Origin: CAIYRG01 sp036273455
GTDB lineage: Bacteria; Pseudomonadota; Alphaproteobacteria; Micropepsales; Micropepsaceae
DNA length: 50,438 nt
Assembly: GCA_036273455.1 (NCBI GenBank)
Contig: DASUHP010000043.1
Location: 1-50,438, forward strand
Direction of reading: 5' to 3'
This document shows, in pieces, positions 49,022 through 50,438 of this stretch. Position 1 is the first letter of the stretch. Every line of letters begins with the position of its first letter. A program made the position numbers and the translations under genes. The notes under the pieces were generated by a model, which had not been told where the DNA came from, did not search any database, and was given only the letters and a program-made list of their open reading frames with translations.

Positions 49022-49095
49022 TGGCTGGGGGACTAGGATTCGAACCTAGACAGGCAGAGTCAGAGTCTGCAGTCCTACCATTAGACGATCCCCCA
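49022..49095 (-). tRNA. tRNA-Gln(CTG)
   Basis: Full cloverleaf on the minus strand: acceptor TGGGGGA/TCCCCCA with discriminator G and encoded CCA; anticodon stem GCAGA/TCTGC with loop CTCTGAC (anticodon CTG); T-arm CTAGGTTCGAATCCTAG. Its 3' end is the likely target of the island to its left. 49096-49296 holds only a GC-rich repeat-like stretch, no gene. Confidence 0.94.
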
Positions 49096-49296
49096 GGATC
49101 GAAGCGGGCCACAAGTCTGGCCCGGCCGCAGGCGGATACGCTCTATCGCCTCTTTGGTGGTCCGGCAACCCGCCTTCGCGCGAGATCGCGCTACGGCGCG
49201 GCGGGGGCGCTTCCCCCCTCCGTCGCGCATGCGCGCGCCACCTCACCCGTGAACGGGGAGGAAAACCGAAGCGTGCGCTACGCCGAAGGCAGAGCG

Positions 49297-50337
49297 TCAG
49301 GGTGGGTCGAGGAAGAGAAGCTTGAAACTGCCGGGAATGGTTTTCAGGTTGCGGCCGTTGGTCGGCGGTGGAGCAGCCGGATCGAGATCGGCGGCAGCGA
49401 GAAAAATCCGCCCGGTCTGCGGATCGACCGCCATGGTGCGCGCCGTCAATACGGTCCCGATGTCGCCCAGCGCCGCGAAATGATCGGCGTCCTGCTCCTG
49501 AATGACCGAAAGCGTGCCCGACACGCCGTTCGAGCTGTAAACGCGCTTCCGCAACGGATCGAAGCCCACCGCATCGGTCCCGCGGCCGATCGGCAGTGTC
49601 GCGACCAGCCGGCCCGTGTCCATATCGAGGACCACGATGCGTTCATTGGTGCAGCTCGTGAACAGCCGGTGCGCTTCGGGATCCAGCGCCATGCCATGCG
49701 GGCTGGCGCAATCGGGCACCGGCCAATGCGCGTCGATGCGGTTGCTGGCGGCGTCAATGCGGATGATCTCGCGTTTGTCGGCGCCGTTCACATAGAGCTT
49801 GCCGCCACCGCCAGCGGCATATTCGAATTTGCCGATGCCGGCGTCGATGGTGGCAACCACGCTGTCAGTTCGCGGATCGATCACGGTGATCTTGCTGACC
49901 TCGCCGTCGATCACGAAGACATGCCCGGTGACCGGATCAAACGCGACCGCGTCGGCGTCTTCGTCCACCGGAATGTGCTTCACGATTTTCAGTGAGTTCA
50001 GATCGAACGCCACCGCCATTTTCGCCGCGCGGTCGGTGGTATAGCCCTTGCCCATTATGGGCACGATGGCAACGCCGTGCGGCCCACCCGGAGTGAAACC
50101 CTCGACCGTTCCCACGATGCGTCCGTCATAGCCGTCGACCACGCTGACGCGGTCGCCATGCGAGACATAGACGTCATGCGTCGCGGAATTATAAACCAGA
50201 TAGTCCCACTGCTCGGGCGAGCCGAGCGTGACCGATTTCGTCACGTGATACGCAAGTGGATTGTCAGCCGCGCTGACGTCAATGGACGCGAATGCGGCAA
50301 GACATAATGCAACGACGTAAGTAGGAAAGCGGATCAT
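49297..50337 (-). CDS. exported YVTN/YncE-like beta-propeller
   Basis: 346 residues. Signal peptide (cleavage after VSA), then propeller repeats: YNSATHDVYVSHGDRVSVVD, FDPVTGHVFVIDGEVSKITV, GGKLYVNGADKREIIRID, DPEAHRLFTSCTNERIVVLD and DPLRKRVYSSNGVSGTLSVI. Periplasmic or secreted; ligand unknown. It belongs to the backbone to the right of the island, and adds to the many exported propellers in the window. Confidence 0.88.
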   Translation of the reverse strand: MIRFPTYVVALCLAAFASIDVSAADNPLAYHVTKSVTLGSPEQWDYLVYNSATHDVYVSHGDRVSVVDGYDGRIVGTVEGFTPGGPHGVAIVPIMGKGYTTDRAAKMAVAFDLNSLKIVKHIPVDEDADAVAFDPVTGHVFVIDGEVSKITVIDPRTDSVVATIDAGIGKFEYAAGGGGKLYVNGADKREIIRIDAASNRIDAHWPVPDCASPHGMALDPEAHRLFTSCTNERIVVLDMDTGRLVATLPIGRGTDAVGFDPLRKRVYSSNGVSGTLSVIQEQDADHFAALGDIGTVLTARTMAVDPQTGRIFLAAADLDPAAPPPTNGRNLKTIPGSFKLLFLDPP

Positions 50338-50418
50338 TGAATTTCCTCCCGTCGCCAGATTAGCACGGGATGGTCACTGCGGTTGCCTCATTGGGATGGC
50401 TGCCATAAGGTCTAATCC

Positions 50419-50438
50419 ATGAAATTGGCTCTGGTTTT
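50419..50438 (+). CDS. start of a gene running off the window
   Basis: ATG with TAAGG at a suitable distance upstream, followed by codons for KLALV before the window ends. It is divergent from the YncE-like gene. Too short to identify. Confidence 0.35.

Overview
The window is GC-rich and reads as a chromosomal segment of an alphaproteobacterium. It carries a SciP-type CtrA-antagonist homologue (DUF1153), a DUF1491 protein, a family of very short helical proteins, TonB-dependent receptors and many exported proteins of unknown function (two DUF6152, three SVGHxEGDTLVVDT-type). A soil or freshwater lineage near Rhizomicrobium, Micropepsales or Bradyrhizobiaceae would fit; this placement is an inference from protein character only.

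Layout. 1-4.3 kb: the start of one TonB-dependent receptor gene and a complete second one, both leftward and with similar upstream regions, then a 121-bp tandem duplication abutting tRNA-Val(CAC). 4.4-9.2 kb: a leftward operon with a EutA-like actin-fold ATPase, a fused two-domain ABC permease and its ATPase, which appears to start at CTG; no substrate-binding protein is visible. 9.4-13.3 kb: two exported VOC-fold proteins, an esterase, two tandem DUF6152 proteins and a histidine phosphatase. 13.4-18.4 kb: a stand-alone CheB, a CheB/CheR/PAS protein and four tiny helical proteins. 18.4-25.3 kb: PAP2 phosphatase, hydrolases, a VapBC module with a nonsense codon in the toxin, a tightly overlapped DUF1491/mini-ORF/uracil-DNA glycosylase operon, and a CBS protein coupled to an ArsB/NhaD-type transporter. 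25.3-28.1 kb: a membrane protein, a 26-residue membrane peptide, a receiver/histidine kinase and the wreck of a larger hybrid kinase. 28.3-42.8 kb: two SMP-30-like lactonases, an MscS channel, an M28 peptidase, an LVIVD-repeat protein, a Tat-type amidohydrolase and three related exported proteins, plus dispersed repeats.

42.9-49.1 kb is a probable genomic island. It lies between a decayed 3' fragment of tRNA-Gln and the intact tRNA-Gln(CTG). It carries a SciP-like protein, an orphan ParA, phage-type small proteins, a frameshifted IS1595-type transposase divergent from a DUF6471 protein, and a membrane-anchored protein of dCTP-deaminase/dUTPase fold that has lost its deaminase residues. No integrase is visible. 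49.3-50.4 kb returns to the backbone with a YVTN beta-propeller and the first codons of another gene.

How the parts may work together. The receptors, ABC permease and exported hydrolases or lactonases suggest uptake and periplasmic breakdown of organic compounds, with substrate unknown. The island combines partition, cell-cycle and nucleotide-sensing-like parts and several compact regulatory structures: overlapping divergent promoters with repeats on both -10 boxes, and a hairpin hiding a ribosome binding site. It is the best place to look for something undescribed.
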